A stretch of 64,000 nt of DNA from Desulfovibrio sp. (GTDB lineage Bacteria; Desulfobacterota; Desulfovibrionia; Desulfovibrionales; Desulfovibrionaceae). The stretch covers positions 124,001 through 188,000 of the forward strand of contig NZ_JAHZCJ010000003.1 in assembly GCF_019422935.1 (NCBI RefSeq), read 5' to 3'. The translations under genes and the position numbers were made by a program. This document shows positions 36,349 through 44,591 of the stretch, piece after piece (positions within the stretch are counted from its first letter, which is position 1; every line of letters starts with the position of its first letter). The notes beneath the pieces are model-generated. The model saw only the letters and a program-made list of their open reading frames with translations, searched no databases and was not told where the DNA came from.

Positions 36349-37263
36349 ATGCAAATAAAAGCTTTTTTGACGGTTCTTGTTCTGCTTTGCTGTTCGCTCA
36401 TGTTCACCCTGTCTGATGACGCACTTGCCGCTCGTCTGGGCGGCGGTGGTTCTTTTGGCAGCAAGCCCTTTATGAGCACGCCTGCACCCCGTCCGCAGAC
36501 CACTTTCCAGAATAAGCCCAGCGCCGCTCAGCCTCAGGCACAGGCGGCCCCTGCCGCGCGTCCTGGCGGTATGTTTGGCGGCATGGGCGGCCTCATGGGC
36601 GGCCTGCTCGCCGGTACGCTCATAGGCTCGCTGTTGGGCGGCCATGGTTTTGCTGGCGGCGGCTTTATGGACATCCTGCTCATCGGTCTGATGATTTTCC
36701 TTGGCCTCAAGCTCTTTGCCGCCTTTCGCGGCTCGCAGAGGCCCGCGCAAGCTTCAGCAGGCGCGCAAGGCGCACAGGCCGCACAGCCCGAAGCGGGCAT
36801 GATGCGTAACGACAGTGCGAGCAATGGATGGGACGCCCTGCGTGGTCAGGGCGGTGCTGGCGAGGCTGAAGCCCCCGGCCCGCAGATTCCCATGCCTCCC
36901 GGTTTTGATGCCGATGAATTTCTGCGCGGGGCCAAGATGGCTTACACCCGTTTGCAGACGGCCTGGGACAAACGCGACATGAACGATATTTCGCAGTTCA
37001 CCACCGAGGCCGTGCAGAAATCGGTGCGTGAACAGATGGAAGCCGACCCCAAGCCGAGCACCACAGAAATTCTGCTGGTCAACGCCCAGCTTCTCGGTGT
37101 GACCGATGAAGGCCAGGAACAGTATGCTCAGGTGTTCTTTGACGTGCTCCTGCGTGAAAGCCCTGACCAGCAGACGCCGTCCTCCGCGCGCGAAGTGTGG
37201 CACTTCATGCGCCCCGTGACAGGCGGCAACTGGAAGCTGGACGGCATCCAGCAGGTAGAATAA
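36349..37263 (+). CDS. Tim44-like domain protein
   Basis: A 304-aa exported or membrane-anchored protein. GGGAG lies six bases before ATG 36349. A signal-like segment (AFLTVLVLLCCSLMF) is followed by a Gly/Pro/Ala-rich region (about 30-75) and a glycine-rich hydrophobic span with GGMGGLMGGLLAGTLIGSLLGG and ILLIGLMIFLGLKLF. The C-terminal 120 residues match the bacterial Tim44-like domain: FDADEFLRGAKMAYTRLQTAWDKRD, then REVWHFMRP and WKLDGIQQV. Such proteins sit in the inner membrane with a soluble NTF2-like domain; their function in bacteria is poorly known. Two terminators follow. Confidence 0.82.
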   Translation: MQIKAFLTVLVLLCCSLMFTLSDDALAARLGGGGSFGSKPFMSTPAPRPQTTFQNKPSAAQPQAQAAPAARPGGMFGGMGGLMGGLLAGTLIGSLLGGHGFAGGGFMDILLIGLMIFLGLKLFAAFRGSQRPAQASAGAQGAQAAQPEAGMMRNDSASNGWDALRGQGGAGEAEAPGPQIPMPPGFDADEFLRGAKMAYTRLQTAWDKRDMNDISQFTTEAVQKSVREQMEADPKPSTTEILLVNAQLLGVTDEGQEQYAQVFFDVLLRESPDQQTPSSAREVWHFMRPVTGGNWKLDGIQQVE

Positions 37264-37287
37264 ACCATATCTGCATTTGTTTGATGT

Positions 37288-37326
37288 AACACGGGCTGAA
37301 AGCCAAGGCCTTCAGCCCGTGTTTTT
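37288..37326 (+). terminator. Terminator after the Tim44-like gene
   Basis: AACACGGGCTGAA (37288-37300) pairs perfectly with TTCAGCCCGTGTT (37311-37323), ending in a T-run. Confidence 0.85.
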
Positions 37327-37342
37327 CACAAGAGCAAAACAG

Positions 37343-37372
37343 CCTTGAGAATACGCATTCTCAAGGTTTTTT
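37343..37372 (+). terminator. Second intrinsic terminator after the Tim44-like gene
   Basis: CCTTGAGAAT (37343-37352) pairs with ATTCTCAAGG (37357-37366) over ACGC and is followed by six T residues. It forms a tandem stop with the hairpin at 37288. Confidence 0.85.
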
Positions 37373-37473
37373 AAACGCCAACTCTGGCGCGGTGGTGCGG
37401 CAACAAGGCATGCGCCTTGAGGCAAAGCCAACTAGTGAAACCGCCAGGGCAAGGGGTACGTGTGGAGATGGAA

Positions 37474-37869
37474 ATGAAAAATTACGTGGAAAAGCACGAC
37501 AAGCTGGTGCGCTATCTGGATATGACCATTGAAAGCGCAACGCCGGAATACGCCAAGGTAACCATGCCGATCACCGAAAACCACAAAAACGGTATGGGCA
37601 TGGCCCATGGCGGGGCCATCTTTGCCCTGGCCGATGTGGCCTTTGGCTCTGCCGCCAATGCGGGCAAGGATTACGGCGTGGTAAGCCTGAATACCACCAT
37701 AGAATACCTGCGCCCCGGCAGGGTTTCCCCCCTCACGGCGGAGGCCTTTGTGGTACGCAATGGCAAGCATATTCTGAATTATGACGTAAAAATTTACGAC
37801 GGTTCTGGCGATCTTATTGCCAAGTGCGTTGCCGCCGGTTTTCAGACAGACGTGCTGCTGCCGGATTAG
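37474..37869 (+). CDS. Hotdog-fold thioesterase (PaaI family)
   Basis: A 131-aa acyl-CoA thioesterase-like protein. The PaaI-type signature is NGMGMAHGGAIFALADVAFGSAAN, containing the HGG and the catalytic-region Asp. The following strand SLNTTIEYLRPGR is typical. ATG 37474 has GGAG six bases upstream; ATG 37468 and GTG 37462 are in-frame alternatives. Such enzymes hydrolyse aryl- or acyl-CoA thioesters in the cytoplasm. The gene stands alone between terminators, so context gives no substrate. Confidence 0.85.
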   Translation: MKNYVEKHDKLVRYLDMTIESATPEYAKVTMPITENHKNGMGMAHGGAIFALADVAFGSAANAGKDYGVVSLNTTIEYLRPGRVSPLTAEAFVVRNGKHILNYDVKIYDGSGDLIAKCVAAGFQTDVLLPD

Positions 37870-37940
37870 TTTTTTCTTAATCACGCCGAGTCCCCGCCCC
37901 ATTATTCTGACAGGGCAAGGGCAAAGCCCGCAATGACATC

Positions 37941-37988
37941 AACACAAAGCCCCTGCCGGAGGACAACCTGCGGCAGGGGCTTTGTGTT
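37941..37988. terminator. Bidirectional terminator after the thioesterase gene
   Basis: An 18-bp perfect stem (37941-37958 with 37971-37988), centred on CCCCTGCCG and CGGCAGGGG, lies between the plus-strand thioesterase gene and the convergent signalling operon. Confidence 0.75.
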
Positions 37989-38007
37989 GGCCTGCAATAA
38001 AAGAATT

Positions 38008-38035
38008 GCCCCTTGCCGAACCCTTGGCAAGGGGC
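38008..38035 (-). terminator. Terminator of the TauE-signalling operon
   Basis: GCCCCTTGCC (38008-38017) pairs with GGCAAGGGGC (38026-38035). On the minus strand it is followed by AATTCTTTTATTG, a T-rich tract, as expected for the end of the operon whose last gene stops at 38128. Confidence 0.7.
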
Positions 38036-38127
38036 TTCCACCGTAAACGCTTGGGGCGCATGGAGGTGATGGGTGGCGCAAACGTCAGAGATCGAACCTT
38101 GCGCTCAATATGAAAAATTTCGGAGTC

Positions 38128-39345
38128 CTATGCTTCGGCCTTGGGCGGCGTTTGGCGTTCCCCCAAAGATTCCGCCAGGGGCAGGCTGAGACAGAATTCT
38201 GCTCCGCCATCAGCCGCGTTGGCGGCTGTCAGCTCGCCGCCCCGGGCGTGCGCCAGGGAACGGGCTACCGCTAGCCCCAGCCCCACGTAGCGGCCAAGCG
38301 TCTTGCCGCCCGATGCATGCGCGGCAACAGGGCTTTGCAGGGCGCGCGTGCTGAAAAAAGGTTCAAATATGTGCGGCATGATGTCGGGCGCGATGCCTGG
38401 GCCGTTGTCGCGCACCACAAGGTCGTACCAATCCTGCCCCTGCGCATCGCGTCTGGTGCTGGCGGTCAGGATAATCAGACCGCCGGGGCGCTCTGCCGCT
38501 CTTGCTGCGGATTCTGCATCACTGAGAGCATCCAGCGCGTTTTCCAGCAGGTGCAGGCATATCTGCTGCAATTCCGGTGCAGACCCCAAGGGGCGGGGCG
38601 CGCCTTCTCCTTGAGGCACTCGTACATCGCAACGCACATGGGCGCTTTCCATGCGTTCGTGCAGCAGGCGCAGCACATGGGCCACATCCGCGGCCACATC
38701 AAGCGCGCCTACGCGGGGGTCAAGCCCGTGCCCCACCATGAGCAGTTTGCGCGTTATCTCGCGCACTCGCAGGCTCTGCGTCCTGATGGTGTCCACAGCC
38801 TCGCGCACTTCGCCGATATCCGGCAAAGCTTCGGCTTCCGGCTCTTCCAGACAGTCACGGATCAGGCCAGCGGCCTGCACCATGATATTCAGCGGATTGT
38901 TGACCTCATGGGCCACGCCTTCCGCTACCCGGCCAAGGCTGCGCCAGCGGGCTGCCTCGGCCAGACGTGCGGCTTCCTGTCGTGCGCCTGCGCGTTCCGC
39001 CGCCTTGCGGCACTCCGCAAGGATGCCGTCCATGCCCACGGGCTTTGAAAGCCAGTTCAGCGCGCCGCGCCGCATGGCCTGCACGGCCTTGCCCATATCT
39101 CCTGCGCCGGAAAGCATCACCACATCGGTCTGCGGGTAGTGCTCGCGCAGGATTTTCAGCAGGTCCACGCCGTCCATACCCGGCAGCCCCACATCAAGAA
39201 ATATGAGGTCGCGGGGGCCGCGCGCCAGTTCGGCCAGGGCCGCATCGGCATCCTGCGCGGTTGCGGTTTCGTAGCCGCGCAATGCCAGACGTTCGGCCAA
39301 AGGCTCCGAAAAGGCAGGTTCGTCATCCACAACAAGCACACGCAT
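38128..39345 (-). CDS. Response receiver-histidine kinase hybrid
   Basis: A 405-aa cytoplasmic protein. The N-terminal receiver has VVDDEP, the phospho-acceptor Asp near residue 51 in LIFLDVGLPG, and the switch Lys in LSKPVG. A DHp domain follows with its His near residue 146 in GVAHEVNNPLNIM, then a HATPase with ENALDAL, VRDNGPGI, FEPFFSTR and GLGLAVARSLA. This order (REC then kinase) suits an output kinase that reads phosphate on its own receiver. It is the last gene of the operon, 224 nt after a stand-alone receiver. The gap holds a hairpin at 39522-39544 (GGCCGGATG with CATCCGGCC). Confidence 0.9.
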   Translation of the reverse strand: MRVLVVDDEPAFSEPLAERLALRGYETATAQDADAALAELARGPRDLIFLDVGLPGMDGVDLLKILREHYPQTDVVMLSGAGDMGKAVQAMRRGALNWLSKPVGMDGILAECRKAAERAGARQEAARLAEAARWRSLGRVAEGVAHEVNNPLNIMVQAAGLIRDCLEEPEAEALPDIGEVREAVDTIRTQSLRVREITRKLLMVGHGLDPRVGALDVAADVAHVLRLLHERMESAHVRCDVRVPQGEGAPRPLGSAPELQQICLHLLENALDALSDAESAARAAERPGGLIILTASTRRDAQGQDWYDLVVRDNGPGIAPDIMPHIFEPFFSTRALQSPVAAHASGGKTLGRYVGLGLAVARSLAHARGGELTAANAADGGAEFCLSLPLAESLGERQTPPKAEA

Positions 39346-39569
39346 GGCGAACTCCTATGGCGAACCGCTGCCGCCCTGGCAGTTTCAGAAAACCGCTTCA
39401 GGACAATTAACGCTTGAACAAGCCGCCTTGCGGCGGGCAAGACCAGCCAACGCCTGTTTTATGGCAGGGATATGGGGCAACCCCTTGCAGGAGCATTCCG
39501 TGCAGAAATACCCTTGCCGCAGGCCGGATGCGCTCCATCCGGCCCTCCCGGTCAAAGCTGCATCAGCGC

Positions 39570-40043
39570 TTATTTACCGTGCTCTTCCAGCACGTCCTTT
39601 TCGTTCATGACATCACGGGCGGAGTCAAAATCGCCGCCTTCTGCCAGAGAAACAGCCACCATGGCGTTCTCGAGCTTATCACGGTAGGCCATGCGAATGC
39701 TGTTGAGCAATTCGTCAATGTCCATGGGCTTTCTGAGGAAGTTGTACGCGCCCATGCGATAGGCGGTCTGTTCTTCAGCGTCGCCGCCGTGGCCCGTAAG
39801 AATGATGACCTGAACCTGCGGATTGCTCTTTTTGACGTTGCGCAGCACTTCAAAGCCGTCCATGCCGGGCATGCGCAGGTCAAGCACGATAACGTCGGTG
39901 GGCTGCTCCACAGCCTTGAGGGCTTCGGGGCCGTCGTAGGCCACCCGCGCTTCAAAGCCGCGCATGGCAAGGCGCTCCGACAGCGTGTCCACAAACTGCT
40001 TTTCGTCGTCCACCAGCAGGATTTTGATGTCTTCCTTGGTCAT
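39570..40043 (-). CDS. Stand-alone response regulator receiver (157 aa)
   Basis: A receiver domain with ATG 40043 behind AAGGAG. Acidic residues VDDEK, the phospho-acceptor Asp near residue 55 in VIVLDLRMPGMDGFEVL, Thr in ILTGHGG and Lys in FLRKPMD are intact. The C-terminal extension of about 35 residues (SLAEGGDFDSARDVMNEKD) is helical and has no DNA-binding motif. It probably passes phosphate to a DHp or kinase partner. It lies 39 nt after the kinase-like gene. Confidence 0.92.
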   Translation of the reverse strand: MTKEDIKILLVDDEKQFVDTLSERLAMRGFEARVAYDGPEALKAVEQPTDVIVLDLRMPGMDGFEVLRNVKKSNPQVQVIILTGHGGDAEEQTAYRMGAYNFLRKPMDIDELLNSIRMAYRDKLENAMVAVSLAEGGDFDSARDVMNEKDVLEEHGK

Positions 40044-40082
40044 GGAATACTCCTTGAAGGCCCGGCAACATGCCGGCGCCGG

Positions 40083-40748
40083 TTATTCGCCTTCGCTATC
40101 GCAGGCCGAAATGGAAAGGAAAAATCTTGGCCCGGCATCCCGCCAGGGCATAAGCACGGCGCGCCAACCGGGGCGCATGCCGTCCAGCATGGGGCTGCCC
40201 GTCATGGCCGCCAAAGCCATTTCGCGGTTGGCCCCTTCCAGTGCCTCAACAATAATGCCTTCTTCCTTCTGCCGCCGCCCGGCAGTGAGGCGCAGGTTCA
40301 CCTGCCCGCCCACCGAGGAGCAGAGGTCAAACACTTCAAGCAGCGACCGCAGCACAGCCAAAGGCGGCACATTGGCCCACACGGGTTCTTCAGTTTCGCC
40401 GCTGGTCAGCTGTATCTGCGCCGCGCGCGCCTGACGCGCCGCCAGCAGGCAGAAGCTGCGGCTTACCCGCGCAAGATCGCAGGGGCCAGCGCTGCCGGGT
40501 TCCATGCCTCCAGCCTGAGCCATAAAGTCCATGGCTTCGGAAAGGGCCGCACCCTGAATAATGGAACGCTGCACTTCACTCAATGCCGATGAAAGCCGCT
40601 CTGCCCCCGGCGCGGCAACAGTCTTGCCGCCAGCCAAAGTTGCCAGATCCTGCGCCAGCCCGGCAGATTCACGAATCACAGCCAGCACGTTGCGCATGTC
40701 GTGAACAGCGGAAGCCAGCAAGCGGGCCATGCACTGACTCTCATTCAT
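40083..40748 (-). CDS. DHp-domain protein without an ATPase domain, possible phosphotransferase
   Basis: A 221-aa protein with GGAGG before ATG 40748, whose start overlaps the preceding receiver's stop as ATGA. A histidine-kinase-like dimerisation/phosphoacceptor motif sits at the N-terminus, with the candidate His near residue 16 in SAVHDMRNVLAVI. The rest has the size of a degraded HATPase domain but lacks N, G1, F and G2 boxes. This architecture recalls Spo0B/ChpT-type phosphotransferases, which relay phosphate between receivers. Two receivers flank it. The relay role is inferred. Confidence 0.75.
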   Translation of the reverse strand: MNESQCMARLLASAVHDMRNVLAVIRESAGLAQDLATLAGGKTVAAPGAERLSSALSEVQRSIIQGAALSEAMDFMAQAGGMEPGSAGPCDLARVSRSFCLLAARQARAAQIQLTSGETEEPVWANVPPLAVLRSLLEVFDLCSSVGGQVNLRLTAGRRQKEEGIIVEALEGANREMALAAMTGSPMLDGMRPGWRAVLMPWRDAGPRFFLSISACDSEGE

Positions 40749-41140
40749 GACTTGCCTCCGTTGGCTGCGCATTCCTTGCCTTCACGCACGGCAGCTTGCA
40801 GCGTTTCCAGAAAAACATTGAAACTCAGCGGCTTGGTGAGGCAGGCAAAGGCCTGCGCCACAGGATTTGTGCCGTTGTCGTCCACAGCCTCGTGCCCTGT
40901 GAGCAGGATGACCGGCAAATCAGGATACAGAACCTTGAGGCGGCGCAGCACTTCATCGCCCGACAAACCAGGCATAAAGAGATCAAGCACCACAACATCG
41001 GGTTTTTCCGGCGTGGCGGCCTGGAGGGCGCTGATGCCGTCATAAACTACATAGGGTGCAAAGCCGCGAAGCGAAAGACGCTCTGCCAAGGTATCGACAA
41101 ATTCCTTTTCATCGTCAGCCAGAAGGATGCGTAATGACAT
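40745..41140 (-). CDS. Stand-alone response regulator receiver (131 aa)
   Basis: A single receiver domain with GGAGG six bases before ATG 41140. Key residues are ADDEKE, Asp near residue 53 in VVVLDLFMPGLSGDEVL, Thr in LLTGHEA and Lys in CLTKPLS. There is no output domain. It begins one base after the Cache kinase gene stops and overlaps the next gene by ATGA, so the three proteins are likely made in proportion. It is the probable first acceptor of phosphate from that kinase. Confidence 0.92.
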   Translation of the reverse strand: MSLRILLADDEKEFVDTLAERLSLRGFAPYVVYDGISALQAATPEKPDVVVLDLFMPGLSGDEVLRRLKVLYPDLPVILLTGHEAVDDNGTNPVAQAFACLTKPLSFNVFLETLQAAVREGKECAANGGKS

Positions 41141-41141
41141 T

Positions 41142-42902
41142 CTACACCTCCACCGCGACATCTGGCGGAGTAAGCGGCAGGGTGATGCTTATGGTGCTGC
41201 CCCGCCCTTCTTCGCTTTGTACGTGAATTTCGCCGCCAAGCTTGCGCACGATGCCGTAGGTGATGAACATGCCGAGCCCGGTTCCCTTGTCTTTTTTGGT
41301 GGAGTAAAACGGCTCAAAAATATGCCGGAGCACTTCGGGCGACATGCCCTTGCCGTTGTCCTGCACACTCACCAGCATCTGGCCGTTCTGGCTTTGACAG
41401 CGTATTTTAACAAAACGCTCTTCGCCCTGCGGAGTCTGCGTGCTCCCCTCGCCACCGGCCAGCGCGTCCAGCGCGTTGCCCACGATGTTGAGGAATACCT
41501 GCTGCAACTGGCCTCTGTCCGACACAATTTCCGGCAGGTTGGGCGGCAGTTCCGCGTCAAGTTTGACACCCCGGTTTTTTGCTTCTCGCTCAAGAAAACC
41601 AAGGGTTTCTGAAATAACTTCTTCTATGTGCAGGGCCTGACGGTTGGCTTCCATGCGGCGGGCAAAGCCCAGCAACCTGTGGGTAATGCCGCGCGCGCGT
41701 TCCACGGTGCTTTCAATGCCTTCCAGCAGGGCGCAGAGCCTTTCCTTGTCCTTGCCATCGCCGCACACCTTGCCCATGCTTAAAAGATCCTGGGCAAGCC
41801 CCGCCTTTTCGTAAATGACGGCCAGCGGATTATTGACCTCGTGGGCCACGCCCGCAGCCAGACGCCCAATGGACGAAAGCTTCTGGTTGTGCTCCATCTG
41901 GGCAAAAACAGCGACCCGGCGCTCATCACTGGCCTGCAACCGGTTTATAAGCTGCTGCATGAGCAGATTAGAAACCATAAAGATCAGGGCAATGCCGCCG
42001 CACAAGACGAGCAGCAATTCCGTGCGCAGGGCCAGCCAGGGGCGGATGGCGTCTTCCGTGGGCTTGACAGCCAGCAGCATGAAATCCGTACCCGCCAGTG
42101 TGCACGAGGCCACCATGAGCTGCCTGCCCTTGGGGTCGGTAATACGGCGCACCACTGTTTCGTGCGAGGCCGGGGGCAAATCCATGGGCAGTTTTTCCAG
42201 CGCCTTGCCGAAAAGATTGGAATCCGTTTGCAGCACGCCTTCCGTATCTACAAGAAATACGTCAGTGTCGTGCTCCGGCCCAACGGTGGACACAACCTGC
42301 TGGATGCGCAGGGTATCCGTGGCCACGCGCAACGTCCACGAAACGCCGTTTTCTTCAAGCCTGTGCACTGCCACAACAAGGTGCGGATACCCGCGATACC
42401 CCAGAATTGCGTTGCTGAGGTAGCGCCCCTTTATCTCGGTATCGCGCAGCCATGGCTTGCCCGCGTAATCCACGCCCTTGAGCTTGTACGGCCCCACATA
42501 GCCAACCTGCTGGCCGTCCGCGTCCACCAGGCCCATATCCACAAAGCCCTGATATTCACTCTTGAGGGCCAGAAACACGCGGTTGAGAGTTCGCTCGTCC
42601 AGCAAATCCTTGAAGGTGTACGCGTGGGCAAGGAAACTCACCGTGGAAACACGCTCGCCAAGATACAACTCCAGCGCCGCCTGCGACTTGCGGGCCAGGG
42701 CGTACACCGGGCTTTCCAGTTCGCGCTCGAGGGTACGCATATACTGCACATGGCTGATGGCCGAAAGCAGCAGCAACGGCGTAACCGAAACGGCCACCAT
42801 GAGCACTGTCATCAGCCGCCGCAGCGAGCGGTACCGGGCCGGAGACACCGCCTCCGGAACTTCCAGCAGATGCGCGAAGTAGTTTTTTATCGTGGCGAAC
42901 AT
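41142..42902 (-). CDS. Cache-type sensor histidine kinase
   Basis: A 586-aa membrane kinase with GGAGG before ATG 42902. Spans at about 28-50 and 294-318 enclose a periplasmic region of about 240 residues typical of double-Cache sensors (for example DMGLVDADGQQVGYVGPYKLKGVDYAGKPWL split across two strands). The DHp His is near residue 354 in GVAHEVNNPLAVI. The HATPase has NIVGNALDAL, VQDNGKGM, FEPFYSTKKDKGTGLGM. Cache domains bind small organic acids, amino acids or similar ligands. Proximity to TauE suggests a ligand related to the exported anion. Confidence 0.92.
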   Translation of the reverse strand: MFATIKNYFAHLLEVPEAVSPARYRSLRRLMTVLMVAVSVTPLLLLSAISHVQYMRTLERELESPVYALARKSQAALELYLGERVSTVSFLAHAYTFKDLLDERTLNRVFLALKSEYQGFVDMGLVDADGQQVGYVGPYKLKGVDYAGKPWLRDTEIKGRYLSNAILGYRGYPHLVVAVHRLEENGVSWTLRVATDTLRIQQVVSTVGPEHDTDVFLVDTEGVLQTDSNLFGKALEKLPMDLPPASHETVVRRITDPKGRQLMVASCTLAGTDFMLLAVKPTEDAIRPWLALRTELLLVLCGGIALIFMVSNLLMQQLINRLQASDERRVAVFAQMEHNQKLSSIGRLAAGVAHEVNNPLAVIYEKAGLAQDLLSMGKVCGDGKDKERLCALLEGIESTVERARGITHRLLGFARRMEANRQALHIEEVISETLGFLEREAKNRGVKLDAELPPNLPEIVSDRGQLQQVFLNIVGNALDALAGGEGSTQTPQGEERFVKIRCQSQNGQMLVSVQDNGKGMSPEVLRHIFEPFYSTKKDKGTGLGMFITYGIVRKLGGEIHVQSEEGRGSTISITLPLTPPDVAVEV

Positions 42903-42994
42903 GTGCCCTCCAAGGTCTGCGCCGCCGTCAAGCCCGCTGGTGCGGTTCAGCTCCACGGCGGCACGTTCCCCGGCCCCGTAAGGCAAAACCCCGA

Positions 42995-43423
42995 CTAATG
43001 GCCGCCAGCCACCAGAACGCCCGAAGCCGCAAGGCTGAGCACCAACACTTCAAGCACGGCAATAATCGTCATAATCCACTGCTTCTGGCGCACAAGACTG
43101 ATCGCAAGCTGCACAAAGCAGATGATGGTGAGCGCCGCAAGAAAAGCGATACCAATGAAATTGCATATATCGCCCTTCCCCACAAGGGCAAGCCAGCCCC
43201 AACCTTGAGGGATATTGCCCGCAGCACGGTAGGCGGCTGCGTTCTGCGTCCACAGGTGCGGCATCTGGTCCAGAGGAATCTGCGGCGTAAGCACACCAAA
43301 AACATAGAGCGCATAAGTAACAAGCATTACCACAAAGCCCAGCAGCGCGCCGTAGAACAGGGTATCTGCATAGCGCAGTTGCGCGGGGGAGGCCTTTATG
43401 TCGTTCTTCAGATCAGTGGTCAT
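42995..43423 (-). CDS. Small membrane protein (142 aa), possibly DUF1634-like
   Basis: A 142-aa protein with three strong hydrophobic segments (near residues 24-46, 88-108 and 117-138) and a loop containing TPQIPLDQMPHLW. It lies directly downstream of the TauE gene with 37 nt between. Small three-span proteins of the DUF1634 type are known to accompany TauE exporters. The similarity here is by size, topology and context only. It may be an accessory subunit of the exporter or a link to the Cache kinase, whose gene follows. Confidence 0.75.
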   Translation of the reverse strand: MTTDLKNDIKASPAQLRYADTLFYGALLGFVVMLVTYALYVFGVLTPQIPLDQMPHLWTQNAAAYRAAGNIPQGWGWLALVGKGDICNFIGIAFLAALTIICFVQLAISLVRQKQWIMTIIAVLEVLVLSLAASGVLVAGGH

Positions 43424-43460
43424 TGTTTTCTCCCTTCAGTTCAAGCGTATCCGGTGCGGA

Positions 43461-44591
43461 TTACCAGCCGAGGCCCTTCATGAGGGCCTTGGCCCCGGAG
43501 AAGAAGAGCACGCCAATAACCATGTAGCGGATGAACTTGGGCTTGGCCTTGGCAAGCAGCCGCACACCCACCACAGAACCCAGCATAAGGCCAACGATGG
43601 AAGGAACGGCCATAAGCGGGATAACGCAGCCCTGGTTCAGATACACCCAGGCGGCAGACGTGTCGGTAATGGAAAGCAGGAATTTGGAGGTGCCCACAGC
43701 GACCTTGAGGGGCGCGCCCATGAGCAGGTTGAGCACAGGCACGTTGGCCCAGCCAGCGCCAAGGCCGAACATGCCAGCCATGATGCCGATGGCGATGAAC
43801 AGCAGCAGGCCAGCCAGGGTGCGGTGGGTTTTCCACTCCACCACTTCACCGGTACTGGGTTCAAGGAAAACGCCGTTCATGCCGAGCGCAAGACCGATGG
43901 CATCCTGCTTTGTCACTACCGGGCGCACTGAGTTTTTGGAAAGCAGCAGCAGCACGGCAATGCCAAGGATGGTCGCGCCAAGGCAGGTCTGAATGACGTT
44001 GGTAGGCAGCGCCAAGCCGAGCATGGCACCCACGATGGCGCAGGCAGAGGCAATCAGCGCCACAGGCAGAGCCAGACGCAGGTTGGCGAAGTTACGCCGC
44101 AACAGACCGGGGCCAGCGGCCAGCGCGCCCGCAAGGGCCACCAACAGGCCAGCGCCTCGCACAAAGTCGAGGTGGAAGGGGAAAAACCCGCTCACCAGCG
44201 GCACAAACAAAACGCCGCCGCCTACACCGGCCATGACGGCGATCACGCCGAGGATAAAACAGAAGAACAGCAGGGCCAGCGGCCAGTACCACCACGGGTT
44301 GTTGTCTATAGCCACCGCTTCAGTCGCTTGCGAAGCAGCGGGAGCGGCTTCAGCGGGCGCGGCCTGCACCGAAGTATCGGCGGCAGCCACAGCCACAAAA
44401 GACTGGGCCTGTGTTGGAGCGGCATTTTCAGCCTGCGCCGTTACGGCGACCTGAGCAGCCGGAAGGGCCTCAGCAGCCTGTGCCGACACCGGACAGGCAA
44501 GCCACAGGCACAGTGCCACGGGCAGCAGAATGAACTTCACCACAAAATTCTCAGCCCCGCTCTTCAGGGTTCTTTGGAAATCAAAAGCCAT
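43461..44591 (-). CDS. TauE/SafE-family sulfite or organosulfonate exporter
   Basis: A 376-aa membrane protein with GGGGG before ATG 44591. About eight spans form two TauE repeats with signatures AGVGGGVLFVPL and GLGAGWANVPVLNLLMGAPLKVAVGTS. TauE/SafE proteins carry sulfite, sulfoacetate or other organic acids. Unusual is an N-terminal extension: a signal-like span (residues about 17-40), then about 55 residues rich in Ala, Gln and Val, before the first TauE span at WWYWPLALLFF. It heads the signalling operon, so kinase and exporter are probably functionally linked. Confidence 0.88.
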   Translation of the reverse strand: MAFDFQRTLKSGAENFVVKFILLPVALCLWLACPVSAQAAEALPAAQVAVTAQAENAAPTQAQSFVAVAAADTSVQAAPAEAAPAASQATEAVAIDNNPWWYWPLALLFFCFILGVIAVMAGVGGGVLFVPLVSGFFPFHLDFVRGAGLLVALAGALAAGPGLLRRNFANLRLALPVALIASACAIVGAMLGLALPTNVIQTCLGATILGIAVLLLLSKNSVRPVVTKQDAIGLALGMNGVFLEPSTGEVVEWKTHRTLAGLLLFIAIGIMAGMFGLGAGWANVPVLNLLMGAPLKVAVGTSKFLLSITDTSAAWVYLNQGCVIPLMAVPSIVGLMLGSVVGVRLLAKAKPKFIRYMVIGVLFFSGAKALMKGLGW

